From positions 53,561-117,560 of the forward strand of contig NZ_NMQR01000012.1 of assembly GCF_003545805.1 (NCBI RefSeq): a stretch of 64,000 nucleotides of DNA, read 5' to 3'. Shown piece by piece: positions 1-8,716 of this stretch (position 1 is its first letter; every line of letters begins with the position of its first letter). The notes beneath the pieces are model-generated. The model saw only the letters and a list, made by a program, of their open reading frames with translations, had not been told where the DNA came from and made no database searches. This stretch comes from Photorhabdus sp. CRCIA-P01. Its GTDB lineage: Bacteria; Pseudomonadota; Gammaproteobacteria; Enterobacterales; Enterobacteriaceae. Position numbers and translations under genes: made by a program.

Positions 1-2
1 GG

Positions 3-542
3 CAATTACCTAAAATCCCTGGTGCCTATACTCGGGTAATTCCACCACAGGAAAATTTAAATAGCTTAGGTAATTTTTGGCAGGCGCTTGGTAATCGCCC
101 ACGTCTTTCTTTATTATATTCGATTACTGCACCGGTAGAACTTCAAGATATTAAAAATACAGTAGAGCCAGTTATGGAGATTTTCCATTCTGTGGATCAA
201 AAACTGAATCTGGCTAGCTCACAAATATGTCAGGCATTATTAGAAAAATTATGTATTGATTTAGGTGGTACGGACGATGTACGTTTTGCACTTACTAAAG
301 TGAAGTTAGTAATGAGGCTGGACACCTCTGTTACAAACAATAATGACAATCAAGAAAATGAAAAAATTATTCTTGAGGTTTCTGGTGTTACTTTTTTAGA
401 TTATTTTTCTAAAATAAAAGAGATTATCTCAACCTGGGTAAACAGTCATAAAGCGGTTGTTAAGATAAATGGTATCGGTATTATTGTGGTTAAAGAAAAT
501 TCTGATGCATTAATTGGAGTGAAAAAACCATCATCTAATTAA
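3..542 (+). CDS. DUF4255 / Pvc16-like protein, C-terminal part (5' end outside window)
   Basis: The frame is open from base 3 with no start codon before the window edge, so this is a 3' fragment of about 179 residues; the first internal ATG, at 174, is not the likely start. The visible part contains PGAYTRVIP and WQALGNRPRLSLLYSITAPVEL-type sequence (about residues 6-45), which resembles the DUF4255/Pvc16 N-terminal domain family. Family members cap the tail tube in contractile injection systems such as the Photorhabdus virulence cassettes. Residues from about 95 on look like a divergent C-terminal extension. The next gene, 130 bp downstream, is a Cif-type effector, which suggests the end of an injection-system cassette. 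The family call rests on motif memory only; other DUF4255 proteins are possible. Confidence 0.6.
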   Translation, partial: QLPKIPGAYTRVIPPQENLNSLGNFWQALGNRPRLSLLYSITAPVELQDIKNTVEPVMEIFHSVDQKLNLASSQICQALLEKLCIDLGGTDDVRFALTKVKLVMRLDTSVTNNNDNQENEKIILEVSGVTFLDYFSKIKEIISTWVNSHKAVVKINGIGIIVVKENSDALIGVKKPSSN

Positions 543-672
543 TTACTCATAATAAAACGATAAGTTAGAGAGATAACGATATTTTTATTGATGGTTTTAT
601 ATAAAATCATCTTGTTGTTTGTGATATTTTAATCTATATATTATTTACTTATGACTCTTAGGTAATAATATT

Positions 673-1599
673 ATGCCAATCAGCAACTTTGCAAAAAAAA
701 TTGAAGCTCGTACCGAAAAAGATAGAGCATGTGGAAATATAGAAACCGGTAATCATCTGGAAATAGGTCTTTCTTCTGGCTTATCGAGATCAAAGGATAC
801 ATCAAAATTTAAAAAAAATAATATAAATGCCATAAAATTGATAAATGATATTATCGCACTACATAATGATCCTAAAGGGAATAAATTACTTTGGAATGAT
901 AATTGGCAAGATAAAATCATTGATCGAGATTTGGCAGCTATATTTAAAGCGATTGATGAAATTGTTTCTGAATTAGGTGGTATTGAAATCTATCAAGAAA
1001 TCGTTGGGGTAAATCCTTATGATCCGATTGAGCCAGTTTGCGGTTTATCTGCCCAAAATATATTTAAATTAATGACTGAGGGGGAACATGCTGTTGATCC
1101 AGTAAAAACGGCCCAGGCAGGAAAAATAGATGGTAATGAATTTGCTGAAAGAGTTGATCAACTCAATGGTGCAAAAAATTATATTACATTGGTTAATGAT
1201 CGTCGACTTGGGCATATGTTTTTAATTGATATCCCATCCAATGATCAGGAAACAATGGGATATATTTATCAATCAGATTTGGGAGAAGGGGCATTGCCTC
1301 CCCTTAAAATAGCAGATTGGTTAAATTCCAGAGGAAAAGATCCCGTTAGTTTTAATAAATTAAAAAAATTATTCAGTCGTGAGTTTAACCTATTATCTGA
1401 AAATGAAAAGAAAACGTTAATTTCAGAGATGCTTGATATACATAAAGATGTATCTAATATTAAGTTAGATAGAATGAAGAGAGATGAAAGTGTGGATATT
1501 TATTTAACCGAATACGATATTAATAATTTTTATGAAAATATTGAAACATTAAAATCTAAACTTGATAATTATGATGGAAAATGTGGTGAACCAGAATGA
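673..1599 (+). CDS. cif: Cif-family deamidase effector (cyclomodulin)
   Basis: The 308-residue protein has the Cif signature: Cys123 in EPVCGLSAQN, His181 in RRLGHMFLID and Gln200 in GYIYQSDLGEG, the Cys-His-Gln triad of the papain-like fold. Known Cif proteins deamidate Gln40 of NEDD8 and ubiquitin in host cells, block cullin-RING ligases and arrest the cell cycle; a Photorhabdus homologue has been described. The first 50 residues are polar, Lys/Arg-rich and probably disordered, as expected for a secretion or packaging signal. The gene is AT-rich and stands alone on the plus strand, 130 bp behind the Pvc16-like gene, with an ERIC repeat 21 bp after its stop. Delivery route is not shown by the sequence: type III secretion or packaging in a contractile injection particle are both possible. 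Confidence 0.9.
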   Translation: MPISNFAKKIEARTEKDRACGNIETGNHLEIGLSSGLSRSKDTSKFKKNNINAIKLINDIIALHNDPKGNKLLWNDNWQDKIIDRDLAAIFKAIDEIVSELGGIEIYQEIVGVNPYDPIEPVCGLSAQNIFKLMTEGEHAVDPVKTAQAGKIDGNEFAERVDQLNGAKNYITLVNDRRLGHMFLIDIPSNDQETMGYIYQSDLGEGALPPLKIADWLNSRGKDPVSFNKLKKLFSREFNLLSENEKKTLISEMLDIHKDVSNIKLDRMKRDESVDIYLTEYDINNFYENIETLKSKLDNYDGKCGEPE

Positions 1600-1620
1600 A
1601 TTGTATTATTTTATATATTA

Positions 1621-1747
1621 TATACCTAATAGATTTCGAGCCGCAGCGCGGCGGCAAGTGAACGAATCCCCAGGAGCATGGATAACGATGTGACTGGGGT
1701 GAGTGAAAGCAGCCAACAAAGCAGCAGTTTGAAAGATGAAGGGTATA
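1621..1747 (+). repeat. ERIC element, copy 1 (127 bp)
   Basis: A 127-bp imperfect palindrome bounded by TATA contains the ERIC core (AATCCCCAGGAGC and GTGACTGGGGTGAG). Four more copies occur at 10094, 30462, 37961 and 38978, all written in the opposite orientation on this strand. It lies directly after cif and would fold into a long hairpin in the cif mRNA. A spurious 66-codon frame runs through it on the minus strand. Confidence 0.93.
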
Positions 1748-1775
1748 AAAGGTCATGGCATGATCAATATATTCA

Positions 1776-1804
1776 TTTAGCCTCCTATTTTAAGGAGGCT
1801 AAAT
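1776..1804. terminator. bidirectional hairpin terminator between cif and the permease gene
   Basis: Inverted repeat TTAGCCTCCT / AGGAGGCTAA with a short AT loop, A-rich on the left and T/A-rich on the right. It sits between convergent cif and the permease gene and can serve both directions. Confidence 0.6.
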
Positions 1805-1829
1805 AATAATTTTGCTAATGATTTCGTGT

Positions 1830-3215
1830 CTATAACACCAAATCCAGGATAATGACACCACATAAGCCAATCGCCCATGCAATAGTGGTTGGGATTGACC
1901 AAACGATCATCTGTTGTTTGGCATCTTTGATTCCCATCATGCGGTTAACGACCCAGAATAGGCTGTCATTAAAATAACCGAAGAATAACGAGCCCATCGT
2001 TGCTGCCTGTGCGGCAACCAGCATGTTGATCCCCGGAATTTGACTAATAATTGGTGCGGAAATAGAAGCAGCGGTAATCATTGCCACAGTGCCGGAACCT
2101 TGAATTAAACGAACCAGTGTTGCGATGATAAATGGAATCAGCACCGGTGTTAGTGGTAGATTGGCTATATATTGCGCCAGAATGGCGCCAGTACCACTTT
2201 CACGCAATACCGCTCCTAACGCACCGCCTGCTCCTGTTACCAATAAAATAATACCGGCAGCCTGTAAACCTTCTTCCAGACGGTCAATCACTTCATGTTT
2301 ATTGGCTTTTGGCATCAAGGTATAAACTGCTAATAATACACTGATGGCTAAGGCAATAACGGGTGCGCCAAGGAAATCAAATGTCTGGAAATAGAAGTTG
2401 TCTTCTTGTCCAGTAAAGGTTTCATTGTTTAATAGCAGCCCATTAATCGCTTTAATGAAGATCAAAACGATAGGGACAATAATCGGTAACAGGGAGAAAA
2501 ATAGGCTCGGTAGTGATTTGTTCTCCTTCTCCTCCAGGTAGCGTTGGTGGATGGCTTGTAGATCTTGAGCTTCTTCTGCTTCATCAGTGGGTTGAAATTC
2601 AGGATATTTTACGGCTAACCATTTGGCATAAAATACAATGCCAATAACGCAAGGTACCGCCAGAACCATACCGGTTAACATCATGGCACCAACATCTACA
2701 CCAAAAATACCGGCAACCCCCAGTGGCCCCGGTGTTGGCGGAACCGTGTGGTGGGTAACTACCAATCCGCCGGCCAGTGCTACGCCAAGCGTTAGAAGAT
2801 GACGTTTTCCCTTTTTAGCGAGTGCTTTTGCCAGTGGATAGAGGATAACAAAGGCAGAGTCGACGAAAATCGGAATACTGACGATATAACCGGTGATCGC
2901 TAATGCCCACTCTTCGCGTTTTTTACCTAACCATTTGATAAAACTGTAGGCTATCTGTTCCGCAGCCCCGGAAACTTCCAGCACCCGTCCCATCATGACC
3001 CCTAGACCGATAACAATCCCAATACTGCCTAGTGTGGAGCCAAAACCTTTAGTCATGACATCAATGGTATTTGCTGCGGTTAAACCACCAGAGAGCCCGG
3101 CGATCGCCGCTGCAATGAGCATTGCTAATAAAGCATGAACACGGGTACGTAGCACCAGAAAGATCAACGTAAACACGGCTACCCCCAGACCAATGACCGG
3201 AATGTAGAGTTCCAT
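1830..3215 (-). CDS. GntP-family gluconate/aldonate:H+ symporter (probable threonate/erythronate permease)
   Basis: 461 residues, almost wholly hydrophobic, with about 12-14 predicted membrane segments, the usual size for GntP-type permeases. Typical stretches are the HHTVPPTPGPLGVAG motif (about residues 155-169) and the C-terminal LVRLIQGSGTVAMITAAS segment. The family imports gluconate and related sugar acids with protons across the inner membrane. It is the last gene of the threonate/erythronate operon, two bases behind denD, with its ribosome site (GGAGG) inside the denD end, so translational coupling is likely. The substrate, L-threonate and/or D-erythronate, is inferred from the operon and not from the protein sequence. 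Confidence 0.85.
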   Translation of the reverse strand: MELYIPVIGLGVAVFTLIFLVLRTRVHALLAMLIAAAIAGLSGGLTAANTIDVMTKGFGSTLGSIGIVIGLGVMMGRVLEVSGAAEQIAYSFIKWLGKKREEWALAITGYIVSIPIFVDSAFVILYPLAKALAKKGKRHLLTLGVALAGGLVVTHHTVPPTPGPLGVAGIFGVDVGAMMLTGMVLAVPCVIGIVFYAKWLAVKYPEFQPTDEAEEAQDLQAIHQRYLEEKENKSLPSLFFSLLPIIVPIVLIFIKAINGLLLNNETFTGQEDNFYFQTFDFLGAPVIALAISVLLAVYTLMPKANKHEVIDRLEEGLQAAGIILLVTGAGGALGAVLRESGTGAILAQYIANLPLTPVLIPFIIATLVRLIQGSGTVAMITAASISAPIISQIPGINMLVAAQAATMGSLFFGYFNDSLFWVVNRMMGIKDAKQQMIVWSIPTTIAWAIGLCGVIILDLVL

Positions 3216-3217
3216 AA

Positions 3218-4183
3218 TTAGCCTCCTGTTCGGGATAGGTTATTGGTGATAAAAGCACGGATTGCATCACTGAAAGTATTATCAGCATGGAAACCCAGTG
3301 ATAAGCCACGGCTGATATCGAAGTGACCCGGCCAACTGGCAACAATACGATTAATGTTCTCGTCAGGTTCGAAACGGATGAGATCCACCGCTTTTTGCCC
3401 GGCAACCTCTGCCAGTGCATCAATCATGTCCTGAACCGTGACACTCATACCCGGTAAATTAACTGTGCGGGAAAGACCAAATTTTTCCGCCGGAATTTGA
3501 ACTGCATGTATAAAGTTGCGGATCACGGTTTCAGGGCTGGAAAGCCATAAAGCCAGATCGCGAGAAACTGGGCAGATACTGTTTTCTCCGTGCAGAGGTT
3601 CACGGATGATGCCACTGGCAAAAGAGGATGCTGCTTTGTTTGGTTTACCCGGGCGGATACTGATTGTCGGTAGGCGAAGTACTCGGCCATCGACATATCC
3701 TTTGCGGGAGTAGTCGTTAATCATCAATTCACACATGGCTTTCTGTGCGCCATAGGATGATTGAGGATTAACTGCACATTGATCTGTAATGGTTGCTGGT
3801 AATTCTCCGCCAAATACGGCCAAGGAACTGGTGAAAATAAATTTCAATTTTGGATTTTTAGCCCGTGCAACATTTAATAAGTTGCGAGTAACATCAAAGT
3901 TAACTTGCAAGCCGAGATCAAAATCGCTTTCAGCGTGACTACTGACAATGGCGGCGAGATGGAATAATACTGTACTGTTTTCATCGATCAGTTTTTCCGC
4001 AGCGCCTGATTGAGCTAAATCCAGCGCCAGACACTGAACGCGGGGATCATTAACGGGTGAAACAGGACATTGAATATCGGTCAATATGAGTTGGTCGAAA
4101 TTTAATGTTTGATTGTTGTTGAGTAAAGCGCTGGCTAGTTGCTGGCCTAGAAAACCTGCTCCACCAGTAATTATTACTTTCAT
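3218..4183 (-). CDS. denD: D-erythronate dehydrogenase (NAD-dependent epimerase/dehydratase family)
   Basis: 321 residues with the extended short-chain dehydrogenase fold: N-terminal nucleotide-binding loop ITGGAGFLG (residues 5-13), the FTSSLAVFGG strand (about 116-125) and an active-site Tyr-x-x-x-Lys in SSYGAQKAMCE (about 148-152). In DUF1537-kinase operons this family member oxidises D-erythronate to 2-oxo-tetronate, which OtnI then isomerises. The neighbours otnI, otnC, otnK and ltnD make this role much more likely than a sugar-nucleotide epimerase. It is 58 bp behind the DeoR gene and two bases before the permease gene on the same strand. The AAGGAGAGTCGCA leader ahead of the ATG gives a good ribosome site. 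Confidence 0.85.
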   Translation of the reverse strand: MKVIITGGAGFLGQQLASALLNNNQTLNFDQLILTDIQCPVSPVNDPRVQCLALDLAQSGAAEKLIDENSTVLFHLAAIVSSHAESDFDLGLQVNFDVTRNLLNVARAKNPKLKFIFTSSLAVFGGELPATITDQCAVNPQSSYGAQKAMCELMINDYSRKGYVDGRVLRLPTISIRPGKPNKAASSFASGIIREPLHGENSICPVSRDLALWLSSPETVIRNFIHAVQIPAEKFGLSRTVNLPGMSVTVQDMIDALAEVAGQKAVDLIRFEPDENINRIVASWPGHFDISRGLSLGFHADNTFSDAIRAFITNNLSRTGG

Positions 4184-4241
4184 TGCGACTCTCCTTGTTC
4201 AATAGCCTTGGACTATTTGCTTTAGGGTAGGGTTCTTATCC

Positions 4242-5009
4242 TTATACGCTGACGGTATGTAATATCAGATTATGTTCTCGTAATTGTTGCTGCACTTTCG
4301 GCGGAAGCTGGCTGTCACAGACAATATCATCCAAACTTGAAAGCGGGCAGACCCGAAACATGCCGTATTTGCCATATTTACTGCTATCGGACACCAAAAC
4401 ACGGCGGCGGGCGATTTCCAATACGGCCTGTTTGACTAACACTTTTTCTTCATGTGGCGTGGAGACACCATGTTCCAGATCCCATGAGCTGGTGCTAATA
4501 AAGGCAATATCCACATTCAGATTGCGAAGCAGCATGGCGGCGATAGGGCCAACACAGGAATAATTTCTCTTATCTACCTGTCCCCCGGTATGGAACAGAT
4601 TTAGTTGGGGTTTGTTCATCAGGTATTGGGTAATGGAAAAATCGTTCGTGATGATAGTGAGGTTAAAACGTTCAGCCAGGACTCTGGCAATTTCAAACGT
4701 GGTGGTGCCAGCATCAAGGTAGACCACTTGTCCATCTTCAACCATAGATACTGCATATTGACCAATTTTCCGCTTATGACGATGATTAAGCCGGGCTTTT
4801 TCATTCCAAGGCAGTTCCTGACGTAAAACATCACTAAGTTGCACACCGCCACTGACACTAACGACTTTTCCTTCTTCTTCCAGAGTGTGAATATCCCGCC
4901 GTACTGTCATATGTGAGACGTTCATCAGTTTAACCAGTGTATTGATAGAAATTGTCTGATACTCATGCACATAGCGATAAATAAAGTCTCTACGCTCTGA
5001 TGGAAGCAT
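4242..5009 (-). CDS. DeoR-family transcriptional regulator of the threonate/erythronate operon
   Basis: 255 residues. The N-terminal winged helix-turn-helix (about residues 1-55) carries the DeoR signature around NVSHMTVRRDIHTLEEEGKV, followed by the sugar-phosphate-sensing DeoRC domain with YLDAGTTTFEIA (about 96-107) and ITNDFSITQYLM. Such proteins are usually repressors released by a phosphorylated pathway intermediate; here 3-oxo-tetronate 4-phosphate is a reasonable guess. The gene sits inside the operon it probably controls, 12 bp after otnI and 58 bp before denD, which would give autoregulation. Its operator may be the three tandem 12-bp repeats upstream of ltnD (8681-8716), but that is inference. 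Confidence 0.85.
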   Translation of the reverse strand: MLPSERRDFIYRYVHEYQTISINTLVKLMNVSHMTVRRDIHTLEEEGKVVSVSGGVQLSDVLRQELPWNEKARLNHRHKRKIGQYAVSMVEDGQVVYLDAGTTTFEIARVLAERFNLTIITNDFSITQYLMNKPQLNLFHTGGQVDKRNYSCVGPIAAMLLRNLNVDIAFISTSSWDLEHGVSTPHEEKVLVKQAVLEIARRRVLVSDSSKYGKYGMFRVCPLSSLDDIVCDSQLPPKVQQQLREHNLILHTVSV

Positions 5010-5021
5010 ATCTTCTCCTGA

Positions 5022-5801
5022 TTATTTCCGTGCTTTGGTCAACCAATCCAGACCATCTTCGGTGTAACCAGCCGGGTGGTATTCACAGCCAAACCACCCT
5101 TGATAGCCCATTTCATCCAGTTTATTAAATAGCCACGGATAGTTCACTTCGCCGTTATCGGGTTCATGGCGTTCGGGCACGGAGGCAATTTGGATGTGAC
5201 TGAATTTTCCCCATAGACGCTCAATGGTGCGTAGCAAATCCCCTTCCATGATTTGACAATGGTAAAGATCTAACTGGATAAAAACATTTTGACGGTCAAT
5301 TGCTTGGAGTAATGTTTCCGCTTGATACTGAGTTGTCAGGAAGTAATTTGGCATATCACGAGTATTAATTGGTTCAATTAATACGTTGATGTTATGTTCT
5401 GCCATCGCATCAGCGGCATGTTGAATGTTTCTGATATAACACTCGCGTTGTAGTGTTGGCATAAATTGTAGGTCCAGTTTTCCCGCCATGGCATGAACTT
5501 GCTTGCAGTTTAGCGCCAGTGCATATTTCAGCGCGGTTTGTACACTTTCGGCAAATTCTTTTTCACGGCCAGGAAGAGAGGCTATCCCTCTTTCTCCCGC
5601 CGCCCAGTTTCCGGCGGGCATGTTGAACAGAACCTGGGTTAATTGATGCTGCTTTAATAGGGTAGCCAGCGCTTCAGCAGCCATTTCATAAGGAAACAGA
5701 TATTCAACGCCTTTAAATCCAGCTTTGGCTGCCCGGGCAAAACGTTCGGTGAAAGGGACATCATTGAACATCATGCTCAAGTTTGCCGCGAATTTAGCCA
5801 T
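5022..5801 (-). CDS. otnI: 2-oxo-tetronate isomerase (hydroxypyruvate isomerase family)
   Basis: 259 residues, the normal length for the Hyi/OtnI xylose-isomerase-like TIM barrel. Seen motifs: MAKFAANLSMMFND at the N terminus, KGVEYLFPYE (about 30-39), the metal-site Glu region LIEPINTRDMPNYFL (about 140-154) and GCEYHPAG near the C terminus. The enzyme interconverts 2-oxo- and 3-oxo-tetronate, linking the D-erythronate branch (DenD) to the shared kinase OtnK. It is 22 bp behind otnC and 12 bp before the DeoR gene. Hydroxypyruvate isomerase (Hyi) is the closest alternative, but the operon favours OtnI. Confidence 0.87.
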   Translation of the reverse strand: MAKFAANLSMMFNDVPFTERFARAAKAGFKGVEYLFPYEMAAEALATLLKQHQLTQVLFNMPAGNWAAGERGIASLPGREKEFAESVQTALKYALALNCKQVHAMAGKLDLQFMPTLQRECYIRNIQHAADAMAEHNINVLIEPINTRDMPNYFLTTQYQAETLLQAIDRQNVFIQLDLYHCQIMEGDLLRTIERLWGKFSHIQIASVPERHEPDNGEVNYPWLFNKLDEMGYQGWFGCEYHPAGYTEDGLDWLTKARK

Positions 5802-5823
5802 GATGAATTCCTTGTTTATTTAC

Positions 5824-6462
5824 TCAATTCTTGGGGTAACGAGTTTCAAGTTCTTGTACTTGCTCTTCATTTAATGTGGTGAAACCATGTGGCCGTAACG
5901 TTAAATAGAGCCGGGCGGTATCTTCCAATTCCTCCGCATTGAAAAAAGCTTGCCGTAAAGTTTTGCCGCCGACAACAGGTCCGTGGTTCGATAGGAGGAT
6001 TGCGTTGTGTTTTGCGGCCAGCTTCGCAATTTCTTCACCGATTCTTTCATCTCCTGGTGGTAGATATTTGACCAGAGGCAGTTTTCCAACTCGCATCACA
6101 TAGTAGGGCGTAATGGGTGGTAGACAGTTACTTCTGTCCAGATTAGGTAGGCAGGAAAGGGCAGTTAACCAAGGGGAATGTAGATGGACCACCGCATGGC
6201 ATTCGGGACGGTTGTGGTACATTGCCAAATGCATGGAAACTTCTTTTGTGGGTTTGTCACCGGATAACCAATTACCCTCTGCATCTAGCTTACTCAGGCG
6301 ATCCGCTTGCAAGTCGCCAAAACTGGAGTTGGTCGGCGTGATGATAATCGTGCCATCTTCCAGTTTGGCGCTGATGTTACCTGCACCACCACTGCTATAA
6401 CCCCGGTAGAACATTGAACGAGCCCATTCGACTAACTCTGTCCGTAGTGCTTGTTCACTCAT
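5824..6462 (-). CDS. otnC: 3-oxo-tetronate 4-phosphate decarboxylase (class II aldolase family)
   Basis: 212 residues from the ATG at 6462. I prefer this start to the ATG six codons upstream because an AGGAGA ribosome site lies seven bases before it, inside the otnK end. The fold is the class II aldolase/adducin type: GNISAKLEDGTIIITPT (about 32-48), zinc-binding HLHSPW (about 92-97) and LLSNHGPVVGG (about 154-164). OtnC decarboxylates 3-oxo-tetronate 4-phosphate to dihydroxyacetone phosphate and CO2, ending the pathway in glycolysis. Its start overlaps the otnK stop by 8 bp, a sign of coupled translation. Confidence 0.88.
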   Translation of the reverse strand: MSEQALRTELVEWARSMFYRGYSSGGAGNISAKLEDGTIIITPTNSSFGDLQADRLSKLDAEGNWLSGDKPTKEVSMHLAMYHNRPECHAVVHLHSPWLTALSCLPNLDRSNCLPPITPYYVMRVGKLPLVKYLPPGDERIGEEIAKLAAKHNAILLSNHGPVVGGKTLRQAFFNAEELEDTARLYLTLRPHGFTTLNEEQVQELETRYPKN

Positions 6463-7732
6463 GAAACATCTCCTGTACATGCAGGAAGAAATCGATATTG
6501 CCGAAGTTACCTGATTTCAATGCCAGCCAATAATTGTGTTGTCGATCGTGTACCCAAGGTACGCCGGGAGTAATTGGTGCACCGATACTGAATTGTTGGA
6601 TGTCCAGACTTTGTACTATCTTACCGGCAGTTTCGCCGCCTGCGACAATAAAGGTATTGAATCCTAGCTGACGTAGTCCTGTTACAACGCTGGCGAAGGT
6701 GTTTTCTATTGCTTCACTGGCAGTAGTTGCACCATATTGTTGTTGGATTTTCTGTAATATTTCTGGGGGTTGAGTCGCATATAGCATCGGTGCCAGATAG
6801 TTTTCGGATTGCTGAATAACCCACGCAACCAGCTTTTCGGCATATTGTGGATCATTCATGCATGAGTCAATATTCAGAGCCTTCGCTGGGGCCAGTGTCT
6901 GATATAGAGCAATTTGTTTGTTGGTCATGACGGAACAACTGCCAGAAAGGATCACGGTGCGTCTATTCTCGGCGGGTGGGGTTGCCCCTTCCAGTTGGCA
7001 TGATATCAATGGTTTACCGGTGTCTATGCTGGCAAGGGCAGCACCAAGACCGGAACCACCAGTGATTAATTTCAGCTCTGATGCCGCTCTGGCAATAGGC
7101 AGGAGGTCATTCATGAAGAGGGTATCTGTTACTGCGTAGCGTATGTTTTGTTGTTGTAAATGATTTAGTCTGATGCGGATTGCCTGCTCGCCCTGATGTA
7201 CACATACCAGATCCACCAGATCTGCTTTCCCTTGAGCTTGTTGTTCTATCAGGCGCGGTAGATTGGCATCTGTCATGGGTGTCACCGGATGGTGCTGCAT
7301 GCCACTTTCATTAAGGAGTTGACCGTTGACAAATAGATGCCCATGTACAACTGTTCGCCCGTTAACGGGAAGGGCAGGGGAGATCAGCGTGATGTCTGTT
7401 TGTAGTTCATCCATCAGCGCATCAGTGACCGGCCCAATATTGCCTTTGCTGGTAGAGTCAAAAGTTGAGCAGTATTTGAAGAATATTTGCGGACAACCTG
7501 CTTTCTGACGTAACCAGTGGCAGGATTTCACCGCGTTATTCACGGCTTCGTCTATCGGGCAGGAGCGGCTTTTCAGGCTGATAACAATAGCATCAATATC
7601 CTGTGGAATGGCGGTATTTTCATCAGGTGGATTCAGTAGCTGGACGACTCGCCAGCCGCTTTGCACCATAAAACCGGCGATATCGGTTGCGCCGGTAAAG
7701 TCATCGGCGATAACGCCCAATTTAATGGTCAT
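6455..7732 (-). CDS. otnK: 3-oxo-tetronate kinase (DUF1537 family)
   Basis: 425 residues, the usual length. The N-terminal four-carbon acid sugar kinase domain starts with GVIADDFTGATDIAGF (about 6-21), and the C-terminal nucleotide-binding domain contains GGSGLGAAL (about 226-234), ILSGSCSVMTNKQ (about 262-274) and FIVAGGETAGKIVQSL (about 366-381). DUF1537 kinases phosphorylate 3-oxo-tetronate at O4 with ATP. The start codon overlaps the ltnD stop by one base (TAATG), and the end overlaps otnC by 8 bp. It is the central enzyme that joins the L-threonate (LtnD) and D-erythronate (DenD/OtnI) branches. Confidence 0.9.
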   Translation of the reverse strand: MTIKLGVIADDFTGATDIAGFMVQSGWRVVQLLNPPDENTAIPQDIDAIVISLKSRSCPIDEAVNNAVKSCHWLRQKAGCPQIFFKYCSTFDSTSKGNIGPVTDALMDELQTDITLISPALPVNGRTVVHGHLFVNGQLLNESGMQHHPVTPMTDANLPRLIEQQAQGKADLVDLVCVHQGEQAIRIRLNHLQQQNIRYAVTDTLFMNDLLPIARAASELKLITGGSGLGAALASIDTGKPLISCQLEGATPPAENRRTVILSGSCSVMTNKQIALYQTLAPAKALNIDSCMNDPQYAEKLVAWVIQQSENYLAPMLYATQPPEILQKIQQQYGATTASEAIENTFASVVTGLRQLGFNTFIVAGGETAGKIVQSLDIQQFSIGAPITPGVPWVHDRQHNYWLALKSGNFGNIDFFLHVQEMFHE

Positions 7733-8637
7733 TATTTTTTCTCCGGCAAAGTGATACCTTTAAATGTTTTGATAATCGCGCTGTCATCCCATTGGCCGAA
7801 ACCTTCATTACTGGCAGCAAGGAACATTTGATGTGCAGTGGCTGATAATGGTAATGGGAATTTCAGATCCTTACCTGTTTCTAAGACTAAACCTAGATCT
7901 TTGACAAAAATGTCTACGGAGGATTTGGCGGTGTAATCCCCTGCCAGAATATGGGGGACGCGGTTTTCAAACATCCAAGAGTTACCGGCTGCGTGGGTTA
8001 CAATATCGTACATCAACTCTAAGGAAATACCAGCTTTGGCTGCCAATGCCATACTTTCCGCAGCTGCGGCAATATGTATACCGGCAAGTAATTGATGAAT
8101 TGTTTTGACGATAGATCCTTGACCAATTTCACTTCCGACATGGTAAAGGCGTTCGGTGGTGGCATCAAATACGGGTTTTAGTTGTTCAAATAATGCTGGT
8201 TCACCGGAAGCCATAACGGTGAGCTGGCCTTGTTCAGCTTTTAGTGCGCCCCCTGAAATAGGCGCGTCCAGCATGTTGAGGTTGTATTTGTTAAGACGTT
8301 GGGCGAAGTCTTTAGCTTGTTCTGCGGCAACGGTACTGTGAAGTACAATGATCGTACCGGCTTTTAGTCGGCTGACCAGCGGTGTTTCGCCTTCAAACAG
8401 TATGCTTTCTATTTGAGCACCATTGACGACAACGAGTAAGATAGCATCCAGCTCTGATGCCCAATTTGCTGCGTTGTTTGTCGCCACTTTAGCGCCTGCT
8501 TGCAGAAGTTGGTCACAGGCTTTTGGGTTTAAATCAAATCCATATGTAGGAATACCCGCGCGTATTAACGCGCGGGCAATTCCCATCCCCATAGCCCCCA
8601 ATCCTATAATCCCTATTTTTTGTATTGATTGGTTCAT
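7732..8637 (-). CDS. ltnD: L-threonate dehydrogenase (beta-hydroxyacid dehydrogenase family)
   Basis: 301 residues. The N-terminal Rossmann domain has IGIIGLGAMGMGIARAL (about 8-24); the substrate-binding signature is DAPISGGALKAEQGQ (about 124-138) and the catalytic Lys lies in GSIVKTIHQLL (about residue 172). The enzyme oxidises L-threonate to 2-oxo-tetronate with NAD+. Tartronate semialdehyde reductase (GarR/GlxR) is a close relative, but the neighbouring otnK, otnC and otnI decide the call. It is the first gene of the operon; an AGGGAA ribosome site precedes the ATG, and three tandem 12-bp repeats lie 44-79 bp upstream. Confidence 0.88.
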   Translation of the reverse strand: MNQSIQKIGIIGLGAMGMGIARALIRAGIPTYGFDLNPKACDQLLQAGAKVATNNAANWASELDAILLVVVNGAQIESILFEGETPLVSRLKAGTIIVLHSTVAAEQAKDFAQRLNKYNLNMLDAPISGGALKAEQGQLTVMASGEPALFEQLKPVFDATTERLYHVGSEIGQGSIVKTIHQLLAGIHIAAAAESMALAAKAGISLELMYDIVTHAAGNSWMFENRVPHILAGDYTAKSSVDIFVKDLGLVLETGKDLKFPLPLSATAHQMFLAASNEGFGQWDDSAIIKTFKGITLPEKK

Positions 8638-8680
8638 GATGGTTCCCTGGTGTTGTTGTTATAATTTGTTATTCTTTTAT

Positions 8681-8716
8681 CATTATTTCACACATTATTT
8701 CACACATTATTTCACA
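8681..8716. promoter_or_regulatory. three tandem 12-bp repeats upstream of ltnD, candidate operator
   Basis: Three perfect head-to-tail copies of CATTATTTCACA (TGTGAAATAATG on the coding strand) lie 44-79 bp upstream of the ltnD start. Direct repeats of this kind and spacing suit binding of a DeoR-type regulator, and one is encoded in the operon. No convincing -10/-35 pair was fixed here, so the role is inferred from position. Confidence 0.45.

Noticed and set aside
1556..1756. 66-codon minus-strand reading frame
   Set aside because: It is an open frame through ERIC copy 1; similar frames occur in the other ERIC copies (for example 37913-38155 and 10044-10334), without ribosome site or homology.
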